A stretch of DNA of 23,492 bases from Lachnospiraceae bacterium UBA6452 (GTDB lineage Bacteria > Bacillota > Clostridia > Lachnospirales > Lachnospiraceae), in contig DJNY01000234.1 of assembly GCA_002441865.1 (NCBI GenBank), positions 1,355 to 24,846 on the forward strand. The letters are read 5' to 3'. Shown piece by piece: positions 13,830 to 22,702 of this stretch (the stretch's first letter is position 1; every line of letters starts with the position of its first letter). The notes under the pieces were generated by a model. It had not been told where the DNA came from. It did no database searches and worked only from the letters and a program-made list of their open reading frames with translations. A program made the position numbers and the translations under genes.

Positions 13830-13985
13830 TATCGAGCGAGAGCGCGTCCGGCATGGAATATGCAAATCCCATTATATTACATATAATTCTACAACTAAAG
13901 CATACCACAGATTCCGTATAAAAGTGTACCATTTTGTGAACAATCCTATATATGGAAGATTTTCCTTTCTTTTAATGGCTGTTTT

Positions 13986-13994
13986 TGGTATAAT
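13986..13994 (+). promoter_or_regulatory. Extended -10 promoter of the PBP gene
   Basis: TGG-TATAAT is an extended -10 element 26 nt upstream of the PBP start codon. The -35 position is T/C-rich and weak, which an extended -10 can offset. The untranslated leader would be short. Confidence 0.65.
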
Positions 13995-14019
13995 CAGTGG
14001 GAATAAGGAGGCTTTATTC

Positions 14020-16713
14020 ATGAATTATGGTAAAAAAAGCATCCGCAAAAAACAGCGGCAGCTTAATTCTAAATCAACGAAATTCGGCAAAATGTTCTTA
14101 CTGGCATTTTTGAAAGCACTGCTCATCTGTATGATCAGTGTATGCATCATCGGTGTCTGTCTGGGTATCGGTATGTTTAAAGGGATTCTGGCATCCGCTC
14201 CCGATATTTCCAGTCTGGATGTCACACCGAGCGGCTATGCGACTGTTGTTTACGACAACAGCGGCAAGCAGATCGCAAAACTTGTCGGTACCAACTCCAA
14301 CCGGAGTTATGTCAAAATGGACCAGATCCCGGAAAATATGGCAAATGCTTTTATTGCAGTCGAAGATTCGCGTTTCTACCAGCATAACGGTATCGATATC
14401 AAAGGTATTATCAGAGCCGGTGTGACTGCGATCAAGACAAGGCATCTCGGACAGGGCGCCAGCACGATCACCCAGCAGCTTCTGAAAAATAATGTTTTTG
14501 AAGGCTGGGTAACAGAAAATTCCGATCTTGTCCGTATCAAACGTAAGATCCAGGAACAGTATCTGGCACTGGAGCTGGAAAAAAGGATGAGCAAACGGGA
14601 TATTCTCGAGCTTTATATGAACTCTATCAACTTGGGACAGAATACACTGGGTGTACAGGCAGCTTCCATGCGTTACTTCAATAAACCTGTATCCGAGCTG
14701 AACCTGTCCGAATGTGCGGTCATCGCCGGTATCACGCAGAACCCGTCCAAATACAATCCGATCACACATCCGGATTACAATGCAGAGAGACGTACAAAGG
14801 TTCTGAATGATATGCTCGATCAGGGGCTTATCGATCAGAGCGAATACGATGAAGCCATGGCAGATGATGTCTACTCCCGTATCAAACAGGTAAATGAAAC
14901 AACAGAAAGTGAATCAATCAACTCCTACTTTGTAGATGCCCTGATCGATCAGGTTACTTCTGTTCTGATGGAAGAAAAGGGTTATAATGAGACACAGGCG
15001 TACAATCTGGTCTATTCCGGCGGTCTGCAGATCCAGACAACACAGGATCCTTCCATCCAGAAGATCTGTGATGAAATTTATAATAATGAAGAAAACTATC
15101 CTGAAAATACAAAATGGCTGCTTGACTACCAGCTGACTGTCCTGACGGCAGGCGGTGAATATGTCAATTATTCAACTGAAATGTTCAAACAGTATTTCAA
15201 AACCCAGCGTTCTTCCTATAACCTGCTGTATTCTTCCCAGGATGCTGCTTATACAGACATCGCAGAATATCAGCAGAGCGTTTTAAGTCCCGGTGATGAG
15301 GTCTATTCCGAAAATGTATCTCTCACACCGCAGCCACAGGTTTCCATTACTGTGGAAGACCAGTCCACAGGTTACATTGTTGCCATGGTCGGCGGGCGCG
15401 GTACCAAATCAGCCAGCCGTACTTTGAACAGGGCAACGGATACGACCAGACAGCCCGGATCTACCTTCAAGATCCTGTCTACTTATGCACCTGCTCTTGA
15501 CAGTGCCGGTATGACTCTTGCCACTGTCCAGAACGATGCCCCATATAATTACGCAAACGGAAGACCTGTCAGCAACTGGTATTCCAGCGGCTATAAAGGA
15601 ATTTGTACACTCCGCTACGGTATCGAGCAGTCCCTGAATATCGTAGCCGTAAAGACGCTGACACAGATCACACCACAGCTTGGTTTCGATTATCTGCAGA
15701 ACTTCGGCTTTACTACCCTGGTAGAACGCCGTGAGGTTGAAACAAGCAGCGGTACACAGGTATTCTCCGATATCACGCAGTCTCTTGCACTGGGCGGTAT
15801 CACGGATGGAGTTACCAACCTGGAACTGAACGCGGGCTATGCAACAATCGCTAACAACGGTACTTATATCAAACCAACTTTATTTACAAAGATTCTGGAT
15901 CATGATGGCAATGTAATGATAGATAACACAACACCGGAATCCCATCAGGTTATCAAAGATACCACTGCTTTCCTGCTGACAGATGCCATGGTCGATGTTG
16001 TCACAAAAGGTACCGGTGGTTCTGTTAACTTCGGTGGTGATGTCGCGATCGCCGGTAAAACCGGTACAACTTCCGATTATAAGGATGTCTGGTTTGCAGG
16101 CTATTCTCCATACTATACCGCTACGACATGGACCGGATATGACAATAACGTATCCATGGAAACAAGTGCCGAAAAGAACTTATCCAAGACTATGTGGAAG
16201 GCTGTTATGTCACGGATCCATGAAGGATTACCGGCTGCTTCTTTTACAAAGCCCAGCGGTATCGTGACTGCAACCGTCTGCTCCAAGTCAGGTAAACTGC
16301 CGATCGCAGGCGTATGTGATGCTTACTTAAATACCGAATACTTTGCAGAAGGCACTGTACCGACCGAAACATGTGATGTACACTTCTCCGGAATGGTATG
16401 CGCAGCAACCGGCCTTGCCGCTACAACGACCTGTCCTTATCAGGTACCAGGTGTCATTGAGATCGCACCATCCGATGATGGTTCACCGGGTGCAACAAAA
16501 TATTGTCCGCATACACCGGAATACTTCACAAATCCTGACAATGCTGCTTCTATCCAGGCTGCACAGCAGGCAATCGCGCAGCAGCAGGCGGCAGCAGTAC
16601 AGGCAGCCCAGCAGCAGGCGCAACAGCAGGCTCAGCAGGCACAGCAGCAGATCGATGCACAGGCAGATGCAGAAGAAGCAGGTGGCGGTGAAGCCCCTGA
16701 TGATGATGAATAG
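14020..16713 (+). CDS. Class A penicillin-binding protein (bifunctional transglycosylase/transpeptidase)
   Basis: An 897-aa peptidoglycan synthase. I start at ATG 14020, with AAGGAGG at 14005-14011; the frame upstream is spurious. A basic cytoplasmic tail (1-22) and one membrane helix (~25-50) are followed by the GT51 glycosyltransferase domain (~85-265), with catalytic Glu115 in EDSRFYQHNG and QGASTITQQ at 145-153. The transpeptidase domain (~440-735) has Ser481 in STFK, SLN at 538-540 and KTGTT from 680. Residues ~750-830 contain about six cysteines that may form disulfides outside the cell. The tail (845-897) is Gln/Ala-rich low complexity ending in an acidic GGGEAPDDDE. It polymerises glycan strands and cross-links them at the outer face of the membrane. 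It is monocistronic between its own promoter and a strong terminator. Closest to PBP1A/PonA-type enzymes. Confidence 0.95.
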   Translation: MNYGKKSIRKKQRQLNSKSTKFGKMFLLAFLKALLICMISVCIIGVCLGIGMFKGILASAPDISSLDVTPSGYATVVYDNSGKQIAKLVGTNSNRSYVKMDQIPENMANAFIAVEDSRFYQHNGIDIKGIIRAGVTAIKTRHLGQGASTITQQLLKNNVFEGWVTENSDLVRIKRKIQEQYLALELEKRMSKRDILELYMNSINLGQNTLGVQAASMRYFNKPVSELNLSECAVIAGITQNPSKYNPITHPDYNAERRTKVLNDMLDQGLIDQSEYDEAMADDVYSRIKQVNETTESESINSYFVDALIDQVTSVLMEEKGYNETQAYNLVYSGGLQIQTTQDPSIQKICDEIYNNEENYPENTKWLLDYQLTVLTAGGEYVNYSTEMFKQYFKTQRSSYNLLYSSQDAAYTDIAEYQQSVLSPGDEVYSENVSLTPQPQVSITVEDQSTGYIVAMVGGRGTKSASRTLNRATDTTRQPGSTFKILSTYAPALDSAGMTLATVQNDAPYNYANGRPVSNWYSSGYKGICTLRYGIEQSLNIVAVKTLTQITPQLGFDYLQNFGFTTLVERREVETSSGTQVFSDITQSLALGGITDGVTNLELNAGYATIANNGTYIKPTLFTKILDHDGNVMIDNTTPESHQVIKDTTAFLLTDAMVDVVTKGTGGSVNFGGDVAIAGKTGTTSDYKDVWFAGYSPYYTATTWTGYDNNVSMETSAEKNLSKTMWKAVMSRIHEGLPAASFTKPSGIVTATVCSKSGKLPIAGVCDAYLNTEYFAEGTVPTETCDVHFSGMVCAATGLAATTTCPYQVPGVIEIAPSDDGSPGATKYCPHTPEYFTNPDNAASIQAAQQAIAQQQAAAVQAAQQQAQQQAQQAQQQIDAQADAEEAGGGEAPDDDE

Positions 16714-16771
16714 AATGCATCAGATCATGCCACTGCATATCAGCCGGATATCACAATATAGAAACAGAAAG

Positions 16772-16807
16772 AAAACCATGGACTTAAATTCATCAGTCCA
16801 TGGTTTT
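16772..16807. terminator. Bidirectional terminator between PBP and GT-C-like genes
   Basis: Arms 16772-16784 and 16795-16807 form a perfect 13-bp stem, with CCATGG in its middle and a 10-nt loop. Six T residues (16804-16809) follow on the plus strand and four on the minus strand. It lies after the PBP stop and beyond the stop of the convergent membrane-protein gene. Confidence 0.88.
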
Positions 16808-16863
16808 TTATCGTCTACATCTGCTTATTATAACTTCCCTTCATTTGTATAACCATCTGTCTT

Positions 16864-19743
16864 CTACTCTCTGTCCAGCTTATAGAACCTGCAGTGCAGC
16901 TGCGCCTCGTCCACATCTTCCAATTCCTTTGGCAGCGCGATATGCAGCCTCTCTATTGCCTTCTCACAGGTGAAATACGGGCTTGTGCAAAGCGGTATCA
17001 ATACACTGTCCGCCATTGTGTAGTTGAAATGTGCACTGCCCTCCGCGGCGATTTCCGTCTCGAAAGAAAGCTCTGCCTGTCCTGCGGTCTGTCCTGCAGT
17101 CTCGCCGCTTGCCGTATCCATGTCCATATCCGGCAGGTCAATGGAGACATCACAGTCGATCTGTAAAAGATCAATCTCCATTCCTGTGATCGCCTTGTCA
17201 AATACAAGATCAAATCCTTCCTCTGTCCGCTCGATCCGGTAAGGGATCTGCAGCTCCTGTCCTTTCTCTTCTACGCCCGCCCAGACTGCCGGCAGCATCT
17301 GCAGGCTTGTTTTATGCAGCAGCTGTGCATATGCTTCGTAATCTACTTGTGCAGCCTCTGTATGGCTTTCCGTGCGTAGCAGATAGATCACGTTCTCATA
17401 TTTATACGGTACATAATCCTGCTCCAACAGATAATCGTATAACAGAATACTTCTGTCACTGAAAGTTGCCTCGTCAAACTGGATATACGGGGCAAGCAGG
17501 ATCAGATCCGGCAGATTTCCGGAAAGCTGTGTGATCGCTTTTTCCTGCATGGTACGGTTGCTGATATTATAAACAGATGTAAACGGGAAAAAGCACTCCC
17601 TGTCAAATAAAACCGCATTGGCAACTGCATTGGTGGCGTCCAGCCACGTCTTTCCCTCTTTCACTTCTGCCTGTAATACCGTACCGATATTTTGCAGGCT
17701 CTGCAGTGTATTCCCCTGTATAAATCCCGTTCCCATATCAGGTATTCCCGCATCCGTCACATAAACGACCGGATCCTCGATCTCTTTTCCGCCGATCGTC
17801 GTATCCACCGATACTGGAATCTCCTTGATCAGGCAGAGGCTGTCCGCTGTTACAAGCGGTGCATCCTGGCTCAGCCAGAGCATCAGAGAACCAAGAGCCA
17901 GTATCATAAGCCACTTTTTATGCTCATATAGAAGTACCGCCGCTGTCAGGATCCCGAAAAAAATTGTCAATACCAAAGCTCTGCCGCCTTCATCAAAACG
18001 GACAAAAGCATAATTTGCCAGCACCAGATAACAGATCAGTAATGTCATGAACTGCCCTGCTGCTCTTTTCTCCCTTTTCAGCGCAAAGTACAGACAAAGA
18101 AGAAGCGGCAGCAAAAAGCCGAAAGTGCCTGCAAAAAACGTTCCCTGCTCTCCCGTCAGTCCCGGCAGAAGATACTCTGCTGCATCCGACACCTTTTCAA
18201 ACATTGCCATGCCATTGACATACAGAGTCGTTCCGGTATTGTCTTTTAAATAGATCACGATCTGTAAAAACAACGGAATAAAAGCAATACCAAATGCGAT
18301 CAGCAGAAGCCAGCGCACAAGTGCACCCGGCCTGTGCAGGATTTCTTTACAGTTTTCTCCCAGCTTTGGAATGCTTCTGCACAAAACAAGCGGCAGAAAC
18401 GCCAGTGCTGCCGTTCCACCGATCGACGCATTCCATGCGATCGCAAAAATGGAAAGCAGAACCCATGCATACAGATAATCAAGCTTCCGGAGCTTCTTAC
18501 TGAATAAAACAAAGAACAGGATAAATAAAAACAGATACCGCATTCCCGCTGTTTTGACCAGAAACGGCATAAACAGCCAGACAAGCAATATACCTGCCCT
18601 ATGCTCCATAAAATAACAGATCACCAGTGCCAGCAGAAATGCCATGGCAAGATCGCCGGCTATTTTTGCCGCATTCAGAGAAAGATACGAGCCATCAAAA
18701 AACAGATAATCGATCAGCCCGTAATAATAATCGCAAAGTCCATGGATCGGGATCAGATCCAGATAAGGCAGCCTGTGATAGGACATAAGCTGCTGCATCG
18801 GCAGTGTGATCTCTCCATTATGGAAATAATCCATGCTGAGCAGTCCTTCCGGCTGTGTAAATACACGCAGCATGGCAAGCATCACAAAGGTTGTCGGATA
18901 GATCCGGTTTCCCTTTCTGCTGCTAAAATACGCCCAGATCAGAAGCACCAGTGTCAGCAGGATGCAGAAGTATTTCCATCTGCCGGAATAAAACAGCTCC
19001 ATGATCCCTCCCGTCACCTCATAGCGATAACGGAAATGTACAAAAGAAAGACATCCCAGCGGCAGCAGGATCTGCAGATATTTTTCAGGATTTATTCTTG
19101 CAAACAGCCTGCCAAGCTGTGGCATCCCACAAAGCAGCAGGAAAAAAACTGCTGCAGCCACTAATAAAACAAGGCTTCCTATCTGCCAGAGCTGCGCGAT
19201 CTTCGTCTTCCAGCCTGCTGCCAGAAAAAGTACGGTCAATGCCCCATATATAAGCGCTGCCTGCTTTATGCAGCCTGCGTAATCCGCTTTTGTATGCAGA
19301 CAGATCAGATATCCAAAAAGCAGCACCACATAAAGCGCTGCATACTGCCACATATGCTTCTGCTGCGTCAGTACCATAAGAAGTACAGCCGCATAGCCGG
19401 TCATAAAACCGTAAACTGCCTTTTCCCTGTCTGTTTTCTCTTTTCTGTCTGTATTCTGTTTTGCCGGTTTTACTTTTAACAGGATCCATGCAAACAGAAT
19501 AAATAAAAGCGGCAGTCCGATGATCGCTCCCTGGATCAGCCACAGATCCGCCTGTTTGTTATAACCGGACCATGTTGTCAGCCCACAGATCAGATCCTTA
19601 TATACCGGAAGCTGCCCGTACCAGTCTTTTACAGACAGACTGAAAATGGAAAACAGGGTCAAAACAGCTCCAAGAGCTGCTTCGATCCCTGTCCATACAT
19701 CTAAACTTTTAAACTGCGCAAAAAACTTTTTCATTTTGATCAT
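16864..19743 (-). CDS. Large polytopic membrane protein, GT-C glycosyltransferase-like
   Basis: A 959-aa protein. I start at ATG 19741-19743, which overlaps the upstream TGA as ATGA; a TTG four codons earlier is also open. Residues ~20-620 contain roughly 14-16 hydrophobic helices. A long loop between helices contains SMDYFHNGE (~310-320), an acidic motif in an outside loop as in GT-C enzymes that use lipid-linked sugars. The last ~330 residues are a hydrophilic domain outside the membrane, with DLILLAPYIQF and LEQDYVPYKYENVIYLLRTES, a pattern seen in polytopic glycan-synthesis proteins, and a TAGQ-rich low-complexity stretch near residue 870. I cannot name the donor or acceptor. It is translationally coupled to the kinase-like/receiver protein upstream, which may control it. 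A GT-C function is inference. Confidence 0.7.
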   Translation of the reverse strand: MIKMKKFFAQFKSLDVWTGIEAALGAVLTLFSIFSLSVKDWYGQLPVYKDLICGLTTWSGYNKQADLWLIQGAIIGLPLLFILFAWILLKVKPAKQNTDRKEKTDREKAVYGFMTGYAAVLLMVLTQQKHMWQYAALYVVLLFGYLICLHTKADYAGCIKQAALIYGALTVLFLAAGWKTKIAQLWQIGSLVLLVAAAVFFLLLCGMPQLGRLFARINPEKYLQILLPLGCLSFVHFRYRYEVTGGIMELFYSGRWKYFCILLTLVLLIWAYFSSRKGNRIYPTTFVMLAMLRVFTQPEGLLSMDYFHNGEITLPMQQLMSYHRLPYLDLIPIHGLCDYYYGLIDYLFFDGSYLSLNAAKIAGDLAMAFLLALVICYFMEHRAGILLVWLFMPFLVKTAGMRYLFLFILFFVLFSKKLRKLDYLYAWVLLSIFAIAWNASIGGTAALAFLPLVLCRSIPKLGENCKEILHRPGALVRWLLLIAFGIAFIPLFLQIVIYLKDNTGTTLYVNGMAMFEKVSDAAEYLLPGLTGEQGTFFAGTFGFLLPLLLCLYFALKREKRAAGQFMTLLICYLVLANYAFVRFDEGGRALVLTIFFGILTAAVLLYEHKKWLMILALGSLMLWLSQDAPLVTADSLCLIKEIPVSVDTTIGGKEIEDPVVYVTDAGIPDMGTGFIQGNTLQSLQNIGTVLQAEVKEGKTWLDATNAVANAVLFDRECFFPFTSVYNISNRTMQEKAITQLSGNLPDLILLAPYIQFDEATFSDRSILLYDYLLEQDYVPYKYENVIYLLRTESHTEAAQVDYEAYAQLLHKTSLQMLPAVWAGVEEKGQELQIPYRIERTEEGFDLVFDKAITGMEIDLLQIDCDVSIDLPDMDMDTASGETAGQTAGQAELSFETEIAAEGSAHFNYTMADSVLIPLCTSPYFTCEKAIERLHIALPKELEDVDEAQLHCRFYKLDRE

Positions 19744-21293
19744 AAGAACATGCAATGTGCCAGTGCCTGTCGCAGTTCCTCCTCCTTAATCGGTTTTGAG
19801 ATAACTTCGGAAAAGCCGCAGTCATAAAAGATCTGCTTGGACTCCTCCGTGATATTGGATGTCATGACTAAAAGCGGCAGAAGTTCAAAATATGGATCAC
19901 CCAGCTGTCTGATCTCCTTTGCTGTCTGGATACCCCCCTTAACCGGCATCATATGATCGAGAATCACAAAATCATATTTTCTTGTGCGAAGCTCTTCGAT
20001 CGCCTCTTCACCGCTTTCCACGGTCTTTGCCTGCATACCGTATGATTTCAGCAGGGATGCGACCAGCTTACAGTTTGCCGGACTGTCATCTACCACAAGT
20101 GCTTTCACCTGCTTTGCATAATACAGATTCTGTGCCTTTCTGCGGGAATCCGTGATCAGCTCTTTCTGTTCCTCTCTATGTTTCTCCTTGATCTCGCCGA
20201 TCGTTTTCTCATCTTCGACCATCTGCAGAAGCGAGATCACAAATCTGGTCTGCCGGACCTCTCCGCCCACGGTTTTATCCAGAAAGATACCGTTCAGCTT
20301 CTGGATCATATTTTTGGCAAGTGCAAATCCCGGTGCGTTTCCGTAACGCAGATCTTCTGTCAGATCCTCACTGCAGTCGATCCTGCACACCAGTGTGATA
20401 TTCTGTCCCTTTCTCGGCAAAATGCCCTTTTCATATGTGACGGTCATTGTGACGGTTCCCTGCTCCGTAAACTGCAGCAGATCACTTAAAATATTGATCA
20501 TGGCAAGACGGATCTTTTCAGTATCTCCCGTGAGTACACTGGGCAGATCATAATCCACATGCAATAAAAAGACTTTATCCTTTCCACGGATCATGCTCTG
20601 CATTTTCTGGTTTATTTCCAGAAACAGGCCTTTTGTATTATACGGCGCCGTCTGCTCAGTCTCCGCAGCCGGGGCTGCAGCGGCTGTCACATAACTGCCA
20701 TCCTCTCTTTTTTCCAGTAAAAAACCGGACAGGATCATATCGCGCTCTTTCGTACAGAGCAGATACATCAGAAGCATTAAGATCAGATACTCCAGCACGG
20801 TCGCAAGCATTTCTTCATAGCTTGTCTGGTATGTGTAGCGCAGTGTATGTAGCCTGCTGTCCGTCTGATAAAATTTGTACAAAAATACAAAAAGCATGGC
20901 AAAGAAACAATTTCTTGCCGTGTGTATGAAGACCGCTTTATCCGCATACAGAAGGCTGACAAGCGGTACGATCACATAAAGAAGCTTCAGACTGATCACA
21001 TCGTTACAGGCAACCAGACAGACCAGCCCTTCCATGACCGTCAGGCAGACGCAGCGGTTGATCGTTTCATTATAAGAATACCGGCAGACGATCACCGGAA
21101 TGACCGATGCCACCAGGATCAAAAGGCATACCTTGACAAGCGTGCTCTTTTCCAGAACAAGCACATCAACCTGCCATGCAATAACCGCCGCCGGGATCAG
21201 CATCAGGAATGCTGCGATCAGCTTCCCGAGAATCCCATTGATCCTGCGGTTATTATCTTTTATAAAATCCCTCAGATAAAGATGTTGATTCAT
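19740..21293 (-). CDS. Membrane-anchored degenerate histidine kinase fused to a receiver domain
   Basis: A 517-aa protein. Five or six membrane helices (~22-185) are followed by an Ala-rich linker, a GHKL ATPase-like region (~222-356) and a canonical receiver domain (~396-515). The receiver keeps every key residue: Asp402/Asp403, phosphate-accepting Asp446 in FVILDHMMP, Thr478 and Lys500. The kinase part is eroded. I see no phosphoacceptor-His helix (no SHE-x-RTP-like motif), the N-box Asn is Asp271 in NILSDLLQF, and the glycine-rich D-x-G-x-G box reads DCSEDLTEDL. It is therefore probably not an active kinase but a sensor scaffold whose receiver is phosphorylated by another kinase. A helical linker (358-392) joins the parts. 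AAGGAGAAGG precedes the ATG. It overlaps the GT-C-like gene by ATGA. Confidence 0.8.
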   Translation of the reverse strand: MNQHLYLRDFIKDNNRRINGILGKLIAAFLMLIPAAVIAWQVDVLVLEKSTLVKVCLLILVASVIPVIVCRYSYNETINRCVCLTVMEGLVCLVACNDVISLKLLYVIVPLVSLLYADKAVFIHTARNCFFAMLFVFLYKFYQTDSRLHTLRYTYQTSYEEMLATVLEYLILMLLMYLLCTKERDMILSGFLLEKREDGSYVTAAAAPAAETEQTAPYNTKGLFLEINQKMQSMIRGKDKVFLLHVDYDLPSVLTGDTEKIRLAMINILSDLLQFTEQGTVTMTVTYEKGILPRKGQNITLVCRIDCSEDLTEDLRYGNAPGFALAKNMIQKLNGIFLDKTVGGEVRQTRFVISLLQMVEDEKTIGEIKEKHREEQKELITDSRRKAQNLYYAKQVKALVVDDSPANCKLVASLLKSYGMQAKTVESGEEAIEELRTRKYDFVILDHMMPVKGGIQTAKEIRQLGDPYFELLPLLVMTSNITEESKQIFYDCGFSEVISKPIKEEELRQALAHCMFL

Positions 21294-21380
21294 GTAGTAT
21301 CCTTCTCCTTATAACCCTCTCATCCATACTTTACTTATTCAGAATTTTACCATATTTTACGCTGAGAATCCAGTTTTTGT

Positions 21381-21409
21381 TTGACAAAGAATCTTTTCTT
21401 TGATACAAT
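21381..21409 (+). promoter_or_regulatory. Promoter of tRNA-Thr
   Basis: TTGACA (21381-21386) and TACAAT (21404-21409) are 17 nt apart and lie 19 nt before the tRNA. It is a near-consensus sigma-A promoter, as expected for a stable RNA gene. Confidence 0.88.
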
Positions 21410-21428
21410 ATCGTTCGGTAATAAAAAA

Positions 21429-21500
21429 GCTGCTGTGGCTCAGAGGTAGAGCACTTCCTTGGTAAGGAAGGGGTCACGGGTTCAATTCCCGTCAGCAGCT
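21429..21500 (+). tRNA. tRNA-Thr (anticodon GGT)
   Basis: The cloverleaf folds without mismatches: acceptor GCTGCTG/CAGCAGC, D stem GCTC/GAGC, anticodon stem CTTCC/GGAAG with loop TTGGTAA (anticodon GGT at its centre), variable loop GGGTC, T stem ACGGG/CCCGT with loop TTCAATT. The discriminator base is T and CCA is not encoded. It reads ACC and ACU codons. A CTTTTTTATT tract follows directly, and A/T runs flank the acceptor stem, so the end of the gene doubles as a terminator. Confidence 0.97.
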
Positions 21501-21547
21501 CTTTTTTATTGCATGCATTTATTGTATGCTCTGAATTTCCGAAAAAA

Positions 21548-21575
21548 GGAGCGTCATGTACTGACATGACGCTCC
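21548..21575 (-). terminator. Terminator of the 104-aa coiled-coil gene
   Basis: Arms 21548-21559 and 21564-21575 form a perfect 12-bp stem around ACTG. On the minus strand six T residues follow (complement of A21542-21547), directly after the gene that stops at 21592. Confidence 0.88.
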
Positions 21576-21591
21576 CTTTATTCTTTCGGAT

Positions 21592-21906
21592 TTATTTATC
21601 TTTGATGTTATTTTCGTAGATCTCGATCTCGATACGATAAGCATCTCTTTCCAGCTTCAGCTGTTTGATCGCTTCTTCATTTTCCTGGATCTTCGCATGT
21701 GTTTCCTCTAAATGCTTCTTGATCACATCACTGCCACTGCTCAGCAGATGTTCTGCCAGACACTGTCCGTACAGATCACACTTGATCGTATACTCAGCAT
21801 TTAAATTCTCCAGTTCTTTGATCTGCTGTTCAAGGTTCTGGAAATTAACCTTTAATTCCTTGTAGATCTTCTCTCTCATCTTGGTATTTGGATCATTTCT
21901 CTCCAT
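21592..21906 (-). CDS. Small coiled-coil protein, function unknown
   Basis: A 104-aa, highly charged, soluble protein. Residues ~10-40 (KIYKELKVNFQNLEQQIKEL) and ~60-100 have heptad patterns that predict a helical hairpin or two-stranded coiled coil, broken by CDLYGQCLAEHLLSSGS with two cysteines. GAGGGAG precedes the ATG. A promoter (21970-21999) and a terminator (21548-21575) enclose it, so it is a single-gene unit downstream of sigH. I recognise no family. Confidence 0.75.
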   Translation of the reverse strand: MERNDPNTKMREKIYKELKVNFQNLEQQIKELENLNAEYTIKCDLYGQCLAEHLLSSGSDVIKKHLEETHAKIQENEEAIKQLKLERDAYRIEIEIYENNIKDK

Positions 21907-21969
21907 CTGAAACTCCCTCTCATTCTTTTCTACTATGTAACAGCTTTGCTGCCGTTTTTATTCCTCTTT

Positions 21970-21999
21970 ATCATATATCAATATGCCAAATGCAGTCAA
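21970..21999 (-). promoter_or_regulatory. Promoter of the coiled-coil gene
   Basis: On the minus strand TTGACT (21994-21999) and TATGAT (21970-21975) are 18 nt apart, in the sigH-coiled-coil intergenic region. It gives this gene expression independent of sigH. Confidence 0.65.
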
Positions 22000-22066
22000 A
22001 TCTATTTCCCGTTTTCCCCATTTTTCATGCAGATACGGTCGATTTTCCGACATATTCGGTCATCTG

Positions 22067-22684
22067 TTATACGATCACCTTCCGCAGCTTTGATTTCAAC
22101 CTGCTCAGTGCATTATCTGTTGACTTTTCGTCTCTTCCGAGTACCTTTGCGATCTCCGTATATCCCATACCGGTCAGGTACAGATCCAGCACCTGCTTTT
22201 CAAAACTGCTGAGCTGGGACTGTATCATCTGTTCAATATATTCCACATTTTCCCGGTCTATGAGCAGTTTTTCCGGATCGCTCAGCTGCCCTGACTGCAG
22301 CATGCTTTCCAGAGACACATTTCCCTTCTGTTCATCCGTATGCGCTGCCTCTCCCGACAATGAAACATAGGTATTGAGGGGCATATGCTTTTTCCGTCCG
22401 GATGCCTGTACAGCCGTATACATCTGTCTGGAAATACAGAGTGTGGCAAATGTTGAAAAGCTGGCATCCCTGCCAAAATCGTAATCCCTGACAGCCTTAA
22501 ACAGACCGATCATTCCTTCCTGGATCAGATCTTCCGTATCACCGCCCAGAATATACATGGATTTTGCCTTATCCCTGACAAGATTTTTATATTTATCCAT
22601 CAGGTAATCCATGACCTCCTGCTCACCTTCCCGCAGCCGTATGATCAGTTCTTCATCTGAACAATCCTTCCATCTGTCCTGCAT
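22067..22684 (-). CDS. sigH: RNA polymerase sigma factor SigH (Spo0H-like)
   Basis: A 205-aa sigma-70-type factor. Region 2 spans ~25-95, with the core-binding and -10 recognition stretch DLIQEGMIGLFKAVRDYDF and FSTFATLCISRQM. Region 4 spans ~155-203, with the HTH GYTEIAKVLGRDEKSTDNAL. Region 3 is short, as in SigH. In Bacillus and Clostridia SigH directs post-exponential and early sporulation genes. The position just after rlmB matches the conserved cysS-mrnC-rlmB-(yacP)-sigH order; yacP is absent here, with only 18 nt between rlmB and sigH. GAGGT precedes the ATG. Confidence 0.9.
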   Translation of the reverse strand: MQDRWKDCSDEELIIRLREGEQEVMDYLMDKYKNLVRDKAKSMYILGGDTEDLIQEGMIGLFKAVRDYDFGRDASFSTFATLCISRQMYTAVQASGRKKHMPLNTYVSLSGEAAHTDEQKGNVSLESMLQSGQLSDPEKLLIDRENVEYIEQMIQSQLSSFEKQVLDLYLTGMGYTEIAKVLGRDEKSTDNALSRLKSKLRKVIV

Positions 22685-22702
22685 CCGCTACCTCATCTTC
22701 TT

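Larger units (their letters stand above)
13692..14019. other. Divergent intergenic region, yigZ / PBP
   Basis: These 328 bases hold no credible gene. The open frame running upstream from the PBP start lacks a ribosome site and reads as noise. Contents that I can name: the yigZ ribosome site, a long orphan hairpin (13774-13829), and the PBP promoter and ribosome site (from 13986). An AT-rich stretch at 13725-13745 probably contains the yigZ promoter, but I find no clear -35/-10 pair. Confidence 0.6.

Noticed and set aside
13795..14019. N-terminal extension of the PBP frame by 75 codons
   Set aside because: The stretch contains the promoter and Shine-Dalgarno site of the gene, and the residues do not fit a PBP N-terminus.
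14098..14769. 223-aa antisense frame within the PBP gene
   Set aside because: It is opposite the conserved GT51 region; its codons mirror the PBP reading frame.
16550..16680. CAG/GCA-rich stretch as a CRISPR-like or tandem DNA repeat
   Set aside because: It is irregular low-complexity coding sequence for the Gln/Ala tail, without a fixed repeat and spacer unit.
18601..19164. 187-aa plus-strand frame inside the GT-C-like gene
   Set aside because: It is the complement of membrane-helix codons, giving a His/Gln/Lys-rich product without a start signal.
21429..21500. tRNA-Thr as attachment site of an integrated element
   Set aside because: I found no second copy of the tRNA 3' end and no integrase in the window.
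21331..21567. 78-aa minus-strand frame
   Set aside because: It overlaps the tRNA-Thr gene, its promoter and the adjacent terminator.
21888..22370. 160-aa plus-strand frame antisense to sigH
   Set aside because: It is opposite the conserved sigma region 4 and lacks any start signal.
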